A stretch of DNA of 64,000 bases from Cyclina sinensis (GCA_012932295.1 JAAONU010000001.1:8269104-8333103); one strand, 5' to 3'. Shown: positions 11,401-24,400, counted from the first letter of the stretch. Notes: generated by a model not told the origin, from the letters alone. Program-made: numbers and translations.

Positions 11401-13724
11401 GTGTGGTAGCGAACGAAGAAACTGATAATGTACCAAAAGTTTGTCACATTTCCGTAGTCAAAAAATAACTTGAACTTATGAGATTATAAGATTTTATACA
11501 AACATTTTAACATAAAAAAGCCATCATCTGAGGAGTTGCATTTTTCTTGTGCTGTTTCACAATACTAATTAAGTCAGGTTAAGTGGTAATTTTCTAGACA
11601 TCGTGTTCTTTTATTTGTTTCCTTTTTCGAGTTGTTACCGGAAATCCCAAGAGTAATCATGTTCAGTGTCTTCAATTATAATGTTTCGGGTAAAAATAAT
11701 TGCAATTTTGACAGAAATTACGGTCTTCTAGTTTTGTATGCTCATTGCCTTGACAAATAAATGTTTCATGTTTATGAGCTCACTTATGACCTTGTATGGG
11801 GAAATTTAAGTTAACAAGGCAAACGAATTGATACAACTGAGGGCAGAATCTCTACGGTTATAAACACCCTTTAAAGTAGAAAATTATATATGTCATTATA
11901 ACATTTTTTTCATACGTTACAATACAGCCGTAAATACTTTTGACCTGAACATTCTGTATTGAGACATGATATCTAGACACATTATCACTGCATCAAGCCA
12001 CAGGCATAAGTAATTTTCTGATGATCTAATATGTGCCAGGACGAAAATAGGAATCTCGTTTCCATATTTGTCAGTGAGAGGCATGTAGACATTAAAGGGA
12101 GTGTTCCAAAGCTAAAAGTATTCCGTGTTTGGTAGAAACGTCATAGAACCGTCTGGCTATTAACACTGTTCTGCTCAGTAATTGAGAACAGGTTAAAATA
12201 TGTCTTCTTGTCATCACACGAAGCACCAATTATATAAAGCAGCCATATTAACGCATAACAAACTGGAATAAATTCATTTTTGCAAGAAAATGTCAATATT
12301 TGTATACGTGCTTCATTAAATTTAGTTTAACATATCTTGCACTTGATTGGGTGATATATTGACAGGCGACTGGTTAAGTTGAAATGGGGACTTGTTCAGA
12401 GTTATTCAGAAAAGCTTTAAAATCTGTACACTTTTCAATGGACACATTACGCTGTTATTTTATACCCTGCCTCTCACAAAACTCTCAATACATGAAACCC
12501 ACACAGAATCTGCACTTTTGTTTTAAATTCGAATGTTGAATTGTTGCTTTGACATTAGTCAGTAATGTATAAAAACAACTTTTTGTACGTTTATTTCTTG
12601 TTTTAACTGATCTTCTCTCCCCCCCTCCCCACACACACACACAAAAATAGCATTGTATAAGTGAGTCTTGAAAATGTGTGTTTAAAGTCTACTTCGTTTA
12701 TCACTTCTAAACTATATAGAAAATCTGAAATAAAACTGAAGTGTTAATAGATACTATCAAGAAAAACTAATTTCACGAGAAAGCCTCACAGAATGAAAAC
12801 AATGAAAAGATAGAATTAAGTTATACTGTTGCGTTTCCTAGGCTAAGTTGTTAAGATGAACATGTTTCCTTTTCCATTTAATAGTATTTTCTTCTAGAAA
12901 TCCCATGAGTGACTGTGTCCATCATTAATTATGCTATTTCTGAAACAGTTAATAGGAACCTTTGGCTACAGTTAACAGACACTGCGTGCAGTTAGACGTT
13001 TCTTGCGTACGTAAATGTTAAATGTGAAGAAGTTAGCTTTTTACATGAATCAAAACTTAATCTTTTTGCGTTTTGTTGAATTGTTGCTTTATGTCAAAGC
13101 ATGGTGGTCATGACAAGGATTTGAAAACTCAGCTTACTAAGTATCTAGAAGAAATTAATCGTCCTTTTACAAAATAAATTATTGTGCCAATACTACAACG
13201 TACAGTATTTTTATGCTTAATTCAAATATGTATGATCTTATCTACACGTGTATTAATTAAACGTTTTCAGATTGGATTTAATGTATTTGATAAAACATTT
13301 GATTTATTGATTAGAGTGTTGAAGCCATAAACCCCTTTTGTGATATCGTAACAAATCGTAACATTTCAATCGTACAGTTTCCCCTGTTAATGAAATACAA
13401 AAACACAAGAGACAAGATAAAGAATGGAAACCGTCGTCTACACTTAGTAAGTTTCGCGTAGAGGATTATCTTCATGCAAACGGAAATAATCCTCCCTTGA
13501 GACAATTAATGCCGATTAGACTAAAATCCACAAGTCGTCTATAAACCTGACACACAATAAACATGTTCAGATTAGAAAGGTAGTTTTTTCAGTTTTTCAG
13601 GAAATGTAGAAAGAACAAAAATTGTTATAACTAAAAGTGCATTTATGCTTTGAACATTTATTTCATATCTTGTTACATTAACTTACATAAGAACTCATTT
13701 AAGATGGAAATAATCCGGTACCCC
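8431..13724. other. AT-rich stretch, no supported gene
   Basis: No gene is supported. It holds a purine-pyrimidine alternating (TG/CG)n run at 8944-8990 and a C-rich/(CA)n run at 12618-12645. A patch at about 10900-11200 is richer in CpG ('cgaacggccgttac', 'gctgatcaacgacgttcgc') but shows no frame or splice pattern that I can support. Confidence 0.5.
8944..8990. repeat. (TG)n/(CG)n alternating purine-pyrimidine microsatellite
   Basis: About 46 bp of nearly unbroken alternation: (tg)n, then 'cgtgcgcgcgcg', then (tg)n again with one 'aca'. Such tracts can adopt Z-DNA under supercoiling; that is a general property of the sequence type, not something shown here. Confidence 0.85.
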
Positions 13725-13902
13725 TAACCCTTACCATGCTAAATATCTAAAATGTATTCCATCTTTCAATCAGGACAAACCCATTAATTGTTTATGGGGA
13801 TGCTAACTGAAAATTTACTGACTGAATGGCGATATTTAGATTGGTCTTTATCTGGAATGGCCGCCAAGGCAGAGTCGCTTGCCTCCAGCAGGGTAAGGGT
13901 TA
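13725..13902. mobile_element. Small TIR element (MITE), 178 bp
   Basis: The left end 'taacccttaccatgct' (13725-13740) and the right end 'agcagggtaagggtta' (13887-13902) are inverted copies with one mismatch. The interior ('gaaaatttactgactgaatg', 'cgccaaggcagagtcgcttg') matches my recollection of a very common bivalve dispersed element. There is no coding capacity, so it is non-autonomous. The target duplication is not resolvable because the ends themselves carry TTA/TAA. The superfamily is unknown. Confidence 0.7.
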
Positions 13903-14279
13903 AAGGTCAAGTAGATCAAACTTTTGTCTCTATGTTTGAGAGTGTTTCCTGGGGGGATTTCAGTCTCACCAATCAGTGTTACTTAGAAATATAATTCCCA
14001 TTTGAATGAAAGCAAATAGACCAAGAAAAGACGTCTTAATGGAAAGTAGTAAAAAAACATATTACAAATGTTCTTATCACAACATCGTGTCTACTGAAGT
14101 GTTTTCAGCTAGGGAGATATTTAGACATGTATAAATGTCTAGAACTGGCTTCACATTTTGAAATGACAAAAAGACTCGATACTGTCATGCGCAGTTTGAA
14201 TTTTTTATTGGTATACTGATATACCTACTTTAAGGATAACAAGCACTTTATTTTTGTTTGTATATTATTACTTATACAG

Positions 14280-14520
14280 ATGCTTGGTGGGATATACGGA
14301 ACCCGAGCCGCCAGGAGAAGTTTATATCAACTCTAACAGGCTATACGAAGCCTTATACCTAGCCAAGAATCTGTATAACGAATTTATAATACCGCAGATT
14401 TATTTGATTCACAAATCTTATATTCCCACACCAATTCATCGTGGCAAAAATATATTTGTATTCCCCTATGGCGCCTCTTTCTACGGTGGCACAGAGTTGA
14501 CATGCACAACTTTTTTTTAA
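14280..14520 (+). other. Exon-like open stretch behind a strong splice acceptor
   Basis: A pyrimidine-rich tract ends in 'cttatacag' at 14279, a good acceptor site. From 14281 the frame stays open for 79 codons to a TAA at 14518, reading CLVGYTEPEPPGEVYINSNR... and ...FVFPYGASFYGG.... Residue use (P, G, E, Y, N, no stop) is more protein-like than that of most frames here. I do not recognise the protein. No good donor is visible, and the frame runs into a poly-T/poly-A tract next to a foldback repeat at 14528, so it could be a disrupted exon, a terminal exon, or part of the adjoining repeat. Confidence 0.3.
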
Positions 14521-14527
14521 AAAAAAT

Positions 14528-14880
14528 GCATTTGCTCCTTTTTTGTCTCGTTCCCACGAGATACTAACTCATGGGAACGAGAGACTAAGTCGTGGAAACG
14601 AGATAAAAAAAAAGAAAAGTACAAATCTGAACAAAAGTATTGCATTGCACAAAAGAGTAGCGCAAAAAAGAACCTTGCATGTTAGCTATGTCGAGGGAAC
14701 GACTTACTAACTTGTGTGAACGAGTTAACTATGTCGTATGAACGCGATATCAAGATATTGTGCTACTCTTTTTTTTCAAAGCCAAACCTCTTTTTTAAAT
14801 TGCACTTCTCCTTTTTTATCTCGTTCCAACGAGACACTAACTCGAGGAAACGACTTTGTATCTCGTGGAAACGGTATTAT
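14528..14880. repeat. Foldback-type repeat built on 'tctcgttcccacgaga' units
   Basis: Near-palindromic units recur: 'tctcgttcccacgagata', 'aactcatgggaacgagag', 'aagtcgtggaaacgagat', 'tctcgttccaacgagaca', 'tctcgtggaaacgg'. A leader, 'gcatttgctccttttttgtc' near 14528, is repeated in direct orientation as 'gcacttctccttttttatc' near 14802. 'agagtagcgcaaaaaag' near 14654 is inverted as 'gtgctactctttttttt' near 14760. The design combines direct and inverted repeats. There is no coding capacity. The ends are approximate. Confidence 0.65.
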
Positions 14881-15329
14881 AAAATTGTGATGTTACTTAG
14901 TATCGCTTTTTATAAGTGTAATATGCATATACATTTTTATGAAAATGGTTGACAAACATCTGACTGGAAAACAAAACGCAAATAAAATAGTTAAAAGAAA
15001 TAATTTTCAATTTCTTTAAAGTCAGCAAGGTTTTAATTTACACGACAACAACTTTGACTAAGTTTTTAACTTAATAGATTCTTTTCGAATTTAAGCGGTA
15101 ATTGTAGACGTGGCTTTTCTTTTAAAATTTGTTTATACAATGAAAATGTTATACTTAAGGTTGGTTTTGGTGTTTAAGGGCATTGCTTACAGTATTGCCT
15201 TAACTATTGCATTATAAAATACCTCTCAGATGGTTGGTATTTCTTTTAAGATAAGCCTCTATTGCAGCAAATTCTGTCTTTAAGTTCATTTACCTAATGT
15301 ATTCAATTTAATCTTACCTTTTCTGTTTT

Positions 15330-16280
15330 TAGCTGTTCTGAGCACAAAGCGTTCAAAGGTGAGCTATTGTGAAAGGTCGCCCTCTGGTGTTGTCGTCCGT
15401 CGAGCGTCATCAACAATTTCTTCGAATGAAATCTTGTAAGAGTTTGACCATACGTCACAAAAAAGTTCTTTTGATGATCTTGTACCAAAGTTTACGAATA
15501 ATTCAATATTATGCAGAATTTTGTTTACCACTGGAGTTTAAAACACTGTTTAGAGCTTACATATTTGATTTATAGCATCAAGCCATGGATCCTATACCAA
15601 ACAATAGATCAAATTATGCCTCTAGGGTCAAAACTGACAAAGCTTGGGTGTCACATGTTTTAAATTGACTTGTGGCATTGAATAGAGGACATTAAGCAAT
15701 TTTATCCCCTTGGGTCTTATTTAGACATACCCCAGAATTCCTATTTGTGTGAAATTTTAAATCTTTAAAATTCAGCTTTTTTATGACTTATGCTCTAGAC
15801 AATCGATATTTGGTACGTAGCTTTCTATATGGTCTTTTTAAGAGTGTAAATCGTGCTCCTAAAATTGTATTCATAGCTTCCTACATATAGAGAATACATA
15901 AAACATTTTTTTTCTAAACCTTGGGATTTAGCTATTTGGTATGTAGCATTGATGAACTCCTCCCAGTTCGTTATAATAATGCCATACACAGGAAAAATCA
16001 AAATATCCTTGTAACAAGGCAAAAGCTTAGAGGTTATTTATAATAAATAGTGTTATTGTGTCCTGGTCCTCCACAGAGATTGTACAAATCATGACCCTGG
16101 GGTCAAAACTACTCTCACCCTTGGGGTCACTTACTTAACTTTTATATGATTTTTAAAAATCTCAAAATTGTAAGGTAGAACTGAGATATTTTGGGTATAG
16201 CAGTGTCTAGTGGTTCTGTAAAAATGTACAAATTAGGGCAGCAGGGTCAAGGGTGACTCTATCCAAAACGTAACTAATTT
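15330..16280 (+). repeat. Hairpin-headed GGTCA-rich dispersed repeat, decayed
   Basis: It starts with an imperfect hairpin at about 15330-15366 ('agctgttctgagcac' facing 'gttcaaaggtgagct'), then 'gtcgccctctggtgttgtcg' and 'tccgtcgagcgtcatcaaca'. Later segments contain repeated 'gggtcaaaact' phrases (around 15628 and 16100) and 'cttggggtcac'. This matches a hairpin-led repeat I associate with bivalves. No frame is maintained. Its 3' end is not sharp; 16300-16700 has further faint 'gaccttgaa' traces. Confidence 0.6.
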
Positions 16281-19123
16281 GGAGTAGATTTGTAAAAACT
16301 AACTGACCTTAGTTTTTTGCAGATACAGCATTCAGATTTGAACTATATATCTAACTTTGCATGCAGATCCCAACTTCGACCTACTGATCTACTTTATGAA
16401 GTTGGACAATATGTATGGTTTTGCTTGTAGATTTTAATTTCATATAAGATGAACTTTACTTTGAACCGACGCCTCCATTTTTTAGCTAATCTATGAAATT
16501 TGAATTACATTTAAAGTTTGCTTTAAACTTAAGCTTTGTAAACTATGGCTTTAACTTAATGGCTTACTTTCTGTTATTGACGCTAGATCAATGAAATGTG
16601 AACCAGACTCTGTAGTTTTTAAATGTTGATTTAAACTTTGACTGTTACTGACCTTGAACGTCTAATTTAGTTAGACATTTTGAAATTGACCTTATTCAAG
16701 GCATTCCAAATGATATTCACACAGTATAATATCTGGTAAGGTGATAGAAGTTACGAACCAGATCAAGAACTTGCCATTTATTAAGTGAACATAATTTAGG
16801 ATGTCTTAGTATATTGTACTTAGTTGACTGACCTTCATTTAGAGCACTGATGCTTGCATGATGATTTTTCTTACATGAACGATATTTTCTAAACTTTATG
16901 TTATCATGTTTCTCTTTTTCTCAAGAGCATCACTAAATGCTAGGAAATGCTAAAAAATCCCTATTCAAATTTATGTTGTTATATGTTGTATAGTGCTCGA
17001 GTAGCCTAAATGAATGATTGAGGTACGTGATCATGTTACATGAGAAAGTGACATGCATATTTCATGTTCAGAAACATGCAAACAACAGAGGAATGCTTTT
17101 GAGGAAAATTGTCTAATGTATGTTTCGAGCATGTTTTTGTATTTAATGACTTAATTTTATAACTGAATTTCAACTTGTAGCAACTTGTAGCACGGATTAA
17201 CAAGAGAAGGGCAATAAAACGGATGAGCGGACACATGCTGTTTTACTGAACGAACTCTAAATTACAATGATTTCTGTACATTAAAGTAGATATTAGTCAC
17301 CATCTTATCTTACAATTACATTGGTGTAAAAATTAACTACAAACGATTTGTCATCTTCTCGTTCAAATGTCCGATGTAAGTGTTTGCTAGTATACTTCTA
17401 AATATCCTTGTGCGTCGGAATTATCTTAATAGACGTTGATGAACTATCAACCTTTAACCATATTTCAGAGAATGAGACCAAGACCTATCTATATCCATGT
17501 CATTGCTTATTTAACGCTCCAAGCCATTACCGATCAAAACGTGAACATTAAAGAACAGAGACCAATTCCTTGAGGAAGATCTGTCAAGATATAGTCTGGT
17601 GTAGACATGAATGTGGCATGACCTTTTGTCCTACTTTCCGTCATGCCATCAGCAGTTCTCTTTGATACAGCGGTTTTTGACATACGCGTGTAACGGGGCT
17701 TTATGTATCACCTTTTGGGCGGCACACTTATATTGGATAATCAACATTGAAATTGGTCTTAAGTTTTGTATTCCGCTAAGTCTGCAAGGTCAGGCATATC
17801 TGAAGAATTCTAAGTGGTATCTGATAACGCTAAATGCGTCCGTTTTCAGATATAATTACGAAACAAAATGTTGTCAAGTGTTACTGACATCGGATGATAC
17901 ACAAATTGCTGTCACAGAACTACGCAGAAACTTTGTAGTGATGCATTCACGTTTTAATTTAGCTAACTCAGCTGCAAGAATTTTGCCGTTTTATCGCGTG
18001 CTCTTTTGAAAATCCCAAAAGCAATTATCTTAATTACATTAAACAACAATGTCTATGGCACATAAAATTGGAGTCTTCGTGACATCAATTATGTGTCTGT
18101 AATTGTGAAGTTTCTTGTCTAAGTAAATAAGAGAAAACATTCAGATGTAGCCTTATTATTGCAGGACATTATCAAGACAAATGTAGGAAATGCTAAAGCC
18201 TGAATACTGTTATTATATAAAATTGCATGTCCTCGTTTCTCGTTTAAGTTAATTATTGATTCTTGTAGAAAACAAAGTTACATTGTTTGTAAACTAATGA
18301 TTATGAAATGTTTTTTCTTGTTTTTCTTTTTATGAAATGCCAATCAATACAATAAATATTGCAAGCAAGAAAACGAAGAATTCCGTAGTCAAATAATTGA
18401 TGTCAGACACCAAAAAGGGCTTCCAAAACGAACCATCATAGGACATAATTTTTTTTTGTAATAGTGCAAGCAAGAAAATCTTAAGTCTTTTTGACAAACA
18501 GGGACGTTAAACGGTCCTATTTTGTTAAATCCTTATAACAGTGCACACAAGTTACTAATAAAATTTCTTTCATAAATCAAAGCTTCAAAATGTGAAACCT
18601 TGTTTATCATGCCTAAATAAAGCTGCTGTACAAAAGTGGACAAATGGTGTAAGTGTCTGTTAGAGAGAGGAGAGAGAGACGTTCGAATAATATTGCCTTC
18701 GGTAGTCTGATTTAGGTCATGCTTTTCTTCGGTTGTGTGTCTAGCAAATTTCCTGTCAGTGTCATTAAAAGTCGAAACGCGATTTAACAATTTATTATCG
18801 TAACAATTTGGGACAATTGAATAGTTTGCTTCATGCTACAAACTTAAGTCTCACGAGAAAAGTGAAATCATATGAATTACTATACTCTTATGATCTTTCT
18901 TTAAGTCATTTGAAAATTCCGTCTATTCAATTTCAATTCAATGACTATGTAAGCCTGAGTCAGTTTCTTAACTCTTTTTGACCGGACCAAGAAAATATCA
19001 ATGAACCGGTAAGGAAAAATAAAAAAGCACGGGCTTATGATTTTGTTAAATTGTCATGTCTATAAAAAATTCTTTTAAGGGATATACTAGAAGAAAACAT
19101 TAACTTGTCTGAAATGGCTTTAT
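16281..19123. other. AT-rich stretch, no supported gene
   Basis: No gene is supported. A 132-codon open frame at 17611-18009 (plus) is rich in W, C and F, resembles nothing I know and is near the length expected by chance in this much AT-rich sequence. A short (ag)n run lies at 18664-18679. Confidence 0.5.
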
Positions 19124-19557
19124 AGACAAGAGACAAGACAAGACAAATTTATTTCAAACCGTAGGGCTATAAAACCCAAGAGGCAATAAAGGCATTGTAT
19201 AATGGTGGACAGTAAGACAATGTATACAATGAATTCGAAATGATTACAAATTCTCAAAAACAGTTTTAGAGAAGGTATCACCATACCTAACGAACACACC
19301 TGTCCAGTCTATGACTGACCTTTTACTAAACACAAATTAAAGGTCAGCCTTCTGGGTTATCAGCTGAACAAAAATTTTAAATGAATATTATACATTTTAA
19401 GTATTTACAAATAGGTTATGAATACTAGAAAAAGGCGTCTTAACTTATTTATATAGTGTATCATTTCTTATTTCTTACTTACATATAAAGCTAAATTTTT
19501 AATTGTCATTTTATGTTCGCAGTTGATTAACTCTACGAATTTGCCATACAAGGCATT

Positions 19558-19915
19558 TCGTAATATTTTTAGGTATATATAAACTCCTTAATTTACCATA
19601 TAAAGGACATTCAATTACTCAGTGATATTCGTCCTCTAATTTATTACAAATTTTACATTTTCTTTCGCTAATTCGTATACCAAGTCTGTGTGAGGAAACT
19701 CTCAATCGGACAAGAGACTGACAAAATTTTCCAACATTAATAAAATCTAGATATGGTTGAAATCTAAAAGATGAAAGAATGTTGTAAAATATGGCCCTAC
19801 TAGGATTATGAAGTCTTGAGTTCCAATTTTGTATAAACTGGTCATACAACCAACGCTTTATAAGAAGGAGAAAAAGTTCAGTATTTCCAACACCTTGATA
19901 TATCCAAGCATCCAT
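19558..19915 (-). pseudogene. C-terminal domain of the LINE ORF2, interrupted by a stop
   Basis: The minus-strand frame gives DAWIYQGVGNTELFLLLIKR..., then 'FQPYLDFINVGKFCQSLVRL' and 'SSHRLGIRISERKCKICNK'. This is the C-terminal end of a LINE polyprotein with a Cys-X2-Cys...His arrangement. A TGA falls right after EDEYH (19620), where relatives continue with F; in the same frame the similarity goes on as 'VIECPLYGKLRSLYIP'. The stop is therefore a decay mutation. Confidence 0.75.
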
Positions 19916-20410
19916 AAAACATAGCGAGCATAATAGATCTTTTACTAAAGTACACCAATTAGTCTTATTTGGATATCTTTCTGCGTCATCTAATAATAAA
20001 TTATATACACAATTAACGTATTTGCCAGGCTTTAATTGTAATATTCTAATCCAGTATTTAACAATTTATTCAATTGTATTGTCTTGTACGAAACCCGACC
20101 AAGTTCGCCGTAAATGAAATCATTTTGCGTTGTTTTTCAACACTTAACAATTTTTTGCAATACTGTAGGTGCACTTTTTCGATTGATATGCTGTTATTAA
20201 ACCCCGCAACGTCACAACAGTAATTAAGAATTGGCGATACAAGCGAATAATTCTTATTTGTGTTTAACAGGTACATAGGTGGACTTGTACATATATTTAT
20301 TTAACCGGAACATTGGTTTTAGGCTTGTCCCGATAAAGTAGTTTGCGCGGTAGCGAGTGAGCCACCAGACGTAAATACCATGCCTAGATAATTAAACTTG
20401 TTCACAATTT

Positions 20411-20983
20411 CTATTGCTTGGCTATCATAAATGAACTCAGCATTTTTTGGTACAGATCCACCTTTTTAAAAATATTATTTTTTGTTTTTGCTACGTTTAC
20501 TTTCAACTTCCAAGTAGTACAATAAACATACAGTAAATCTATATTTCGTTGTAGCTCTTGCGCAGAGTTGGCAAATATTACAATGTCATCTGCATAATAT
20601 AGTACCATGAATATTTTGAACATATTAACATCTATACCATCTGCATTGTTTTTAATAAATTCATCCTCTAAATCATTAATAAACATGGAAAATAAAAAGG
20701 GAGATAAGCACTCCCCTTGTCTTACGCCGAGAAGGCAGCGGTACTCCTTACTTAGCCTGTCAGAATACTTAACTCTTGACTTAATTGAACCGTACATAGA
20801 CTTAATAACATTTAAAAGATTACCTGTAAGACCTAATTTAATCAATTTGTACCAAAGATTCTTACGAACGACAAAATCAAATGCTTTAGTATAATCAACA
20901 AACATCGTAAAGAGTTGTGTCCCTTGGTTGAGTATATGTGATATTAAGCCATTTAACACAAAAACCTTGTCTACAGTGCTCAT
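20411..20983 (-). pseudogene. Reverse transcriptase core of the minus-strand LINE
   Basis: This 190-codon open segment holds the catalytic core of a LINE reverse transcriptase, which copies its own RNA into DNA at a nicked target. Motif A is FVDYTKAFD (residues 28-36, first catalytic Asp), motif B is GVRQGECLSPFLF (86-98), and motif C is YADD (130-133, the metal-binding Asp pair), followed by IDLLYVYCTTWKLKVNVAKT (148-167), the usual stretch after YADD. All catalytic aspartates are present, but the reading frame is broken both upstream (near 21000-21090) and downstream (near 20410), so no complete polymerase can be made. The first Met is internal to the domain and is not a real start. Confidence 0.85.
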
Positions 20984-21440
20984 ATTTGATCTAAATCCGG
21001 CCTGTGCTTCAATGTATACATTATAATGTTCAGCCTAATTTTCAATCCGTTTTTAAGAATACGTGTAAAAAGTTTACCTGAAGTACTTCATAACGTTATA
21101 CCTCTATAGTTTTCTACATTGTTTATACTACCTTTCTTGTGTAAGTGTATCGCATAACCTTCAGACCACCTGTCAGGAAAATAACCTAGTTCAAGTATCT
21201 TGTTAAAAATGCGAATGCAGTATAGAAGTTAAAGTATCACTTCCTGATAAAAAGAATTCATTAAGCATCAAATCTGGTCCTGCAGATCTATTGTTTTTCA
21301 ATTGTTTGATAGCAGATTTAATCTCATCTACAGATATATTGCAATAGATAATATCATTCTTGAAACATTCTATTGTTTCGTATATATCTATATACGTATT
21401 AAAATGTTTCGTTTGCTCTATTATTATGTCATTTTAATTG

Positions 21441-24400
21441 TAGAAAAATGTCTAAAATGAAATTATCATCGTTAAATATTGATATAATTTTTATTTGCAA
21501 AGTTATTAGTTATTATTTAGTTATCTGAGTTTTCTTGAAGTTAACATATGTTTGCTGTCGTTCTGTTGGATATTTGCTATGATGGTTAGCTAGAACATAC
21601 ATTCCTTCTCCTGCATGTGTCTTGCGCTTCATTAAAATTCACTTTTTCAACATAGTCAAAATTCATATTATTTTTCTTACCTAATAGGCAATAAAAGCAA
21701 AGTCGACTGAATTGTAAATGAATTGACATTGTTTATTTCAGGTGTTCTAAAGATGGTTTCATAACTAGCAAACATTGAAACAGTTAGCCAAAAGAGACAC
21801 TTAGAAGAACCATATAGAGAACGACTGGTTTACCCACTCCTACAAATATATAACAGGTAAGGCATCATTTTGATTCTAAAAGTCTGTTTTCTATTGCATA
21901 AAGCGGTGGAAGGGAAGGCGTGTACTGGACGTATCTAAGTCTTAATCAGTATTAAAACCCAACAGATCCCTTTATAAATCTTTAGATTTAGATTTTGGCA
22001 TTTGGAGAACTGTAGAAGCCAGAACGCTTAAAATATTATCAGCACCCTATCCGCACGGTTATTTTTCGTTAATTGCAAAATGTGCTTAGGATACTTCAGG
22101 ATCAAATCCTAAAAAAATTCTTCTGACCCATAGGTTTTAAATTACTTTGGAAAATGCTAAACGCACTTTTCGAATATCCGTAAAGCGAATAATCAATTTT
22201 GGATACGTGACGTTGACAACAACAGTGGGTGATCATTCAAAACGAAAATCAATTCAGAGATAGCTAGACCAATACGTACTCGGAAGCGTGGTCGTCAAAA
22301 CCTTCACAATACTGAAGTAAAGCTGTAAAATCACAGAGGAAGAAGTACAATCTGTCGAGAATACTTATCAGCACTAAATTGGCCAGGTCCTATAAATGAA
22401 ATGCTGTTAATAGAAATAACTTACGTATGCAAATTAGCACTTTCCGACTAAATCCGAGCAGTAATGGAGAGGAAACGGTAAAACGAAAGTATGTGTTTTA
22501 ATATATCCACTGACATCCACAGACATAGTCGAGATATAGGTGAAAATAAAGAGCAGATTTTCTTTTTAGCAAAATATGAATGCATTGGTGTGAATATTTG
22601 CATAAATTGCTTATATTTTTTTACTTTTATTAATGGCTGGTTTTCTAAAGATCCATTTTGTTTCATTTGCATAACTTGAACATGCTTTATCCGGATTTAC
22701 ATATGTGGTAACTACTCTCCTTGGAAAACCGTTGGTGTTTGCTGTAGGGTTGTGTTTTGCTGTTTTAATAATTGGAATGTTCTTTAGCTTAGTTGTAACA
22801 CTTATTTTGTCCTTGTAAGTGAAACTTGGTTTTTAACAATTAGTCACTATAGTTAAGATTTGTTAAAGTTTTCCTGAGTTAAATATAGTCTTTACTGTTT
22901 TAGGAAACTGATGTTCAGTCCTTGAATTCTGTTGTAATTATGAACCAACTTTGTTATACTATTTTAATATACTTTGACAAACGTGTGAAAAAGTGCTAAT
23001 TTTTATGCACGTTACAGTAACAGGGTTTCCTTAGAACTATAAAGCAAGAAACCATCAAGCATTTGCTGCTGTGACTAAAAGTTCCCTGAAGATGTTTCAT
23101 ATGTTATTACTTCGAAGCATATTGAATTTCTGCAAAAAAACTAATTTCTAAGTTGGAAAGTGACATTTTCAAAGTCTTTCAAGACACACTTACGCAATGC
23201 ATTGTAAAATTTATACCAGCAACTTGTTGAAAAATTTTGATTAATGTTGTTTTGATTGATCGTATTTTGGCACATTTGAAGAAAAGTAAAAACAAAAGTG
23301 TCAAGTATGTAGACTTAATCAGAAATAAAATCTTACACACGCGCAAATATTTTGACATAAATCATGTAAATTCTGTCTTGCTTGTTCAGTAATTAATACA
23401 TCACGAATCGATTGAAAAAAAAACACTAATGATCAAACATTTAATTTTTCAGTAGTACTCTGTCTATCGAGAAACTTGGCTCCCTCTGTATAATTAATTT
23501 AGTTATAATGTGCTTCTTCAAATATAATGTATCTCGTCAAACGGAGTACATGAAACACTAAATGATGTATCTGTTGGTGATACGAAAGCGATATTTGTAT
23601 GTATTGTTTCTCTCCGTTTGTCATGTTTCATCCTTTGTCTCTTCCTGTCTATTTTATTCTTTATCAATGACATGCTATTGTTTCCTTACGTATTGCAGTA
23701 TTCATTTTACTTTACAAAGTCAGATTCAAACATAAAATCCGCTGCGCTTCCACACTTGTAGTAAGCTATTTAACAAAACGACAGTGAGATTAGAAAGTGC
23801 ACAAATGAAACATTATTCCAAAACGGCACAATTCTAATCATCTTCCCAAAAATGCAGATAGAACTTGCTTTTTCGCAACTAATTTGCCTCGTGTAAGCCT
23901 CCTGGGAAAGGAAATCTTGTAATGTTTTCTTATGCAAATCTTCCCGTATTCTTCCCAGTGCGTTGTCATGTTTAGCAGGGAAAGTTTCAGTTGGACTATA
24001 ATGCTTGCGCTGAAAACTGACATTTTTCCTCTTTTATTTGCAATCACTTGGGACAACATGAAGTCATCTGAAAAAATCACATCTGAAAACGTTATTTTCT
24101 TATGGAAACCCTGAGATATCTCAGTAAATCAGAAGAAATGATCAGAACAATAAAAATTATTTTTGACAGAGAAAATTGCCCGCTTCCGATATCTTTGAAA
24201 GAACGTGTCATTTGAAAAGTCTGGAGATGTGACAGGTTTAAGTTAAGGTGCCTGCTTTTGTCTTTGTATTTAACTACGGATTCACAGTTAAACAGTTTTC
24301 TCTTGAATGTCAGTGATAAATACTGTTCCTGTGCTTGTTTCAAGGCCATATTCAGAGACTATTTATTTATATATTCTGTCCTCTTTAACATTAATACAGC

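Larger units (their letters stand above)
19124..21440 (-). mobile_element. 5'-truncated LINE with reverse transcriptase, minus strand
   Basis: Read on the minus strand, this is the 3' two-thirds of a non-LTR retrotransposon. From 21440 downward it shows 'EIKSAIKQLKNNRSAGPD', 'YFPDRWSEGYAIHLHKKG' and 'NVENYRGITL', then 'AGFRSNMST', the RT core, 'PILNYCCDVAGF' near 20250, and a C-terminal Cys/His stretch 'CKICNKLEDEYH' (19622-19657) followed, after a TGA, by 'VIECPLYGKL'. Several frames are needed, so the copy is dead. The 3' end has a (TTGTC)n tail (19124-19146 as 'gacaa' repeats on the plus strand). No endonuclease is seen, which fits 5' truncation. The clade is not determined. Confidence 0.85.

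Noticed and set aside
17611..18009. 132-codon plus-strand frame as a gene
   Set aside because: The composition is rich in W, C and F, no domain or splice context is seen, and about this length is expected by chance in 64 kb of AT-rich DNA.
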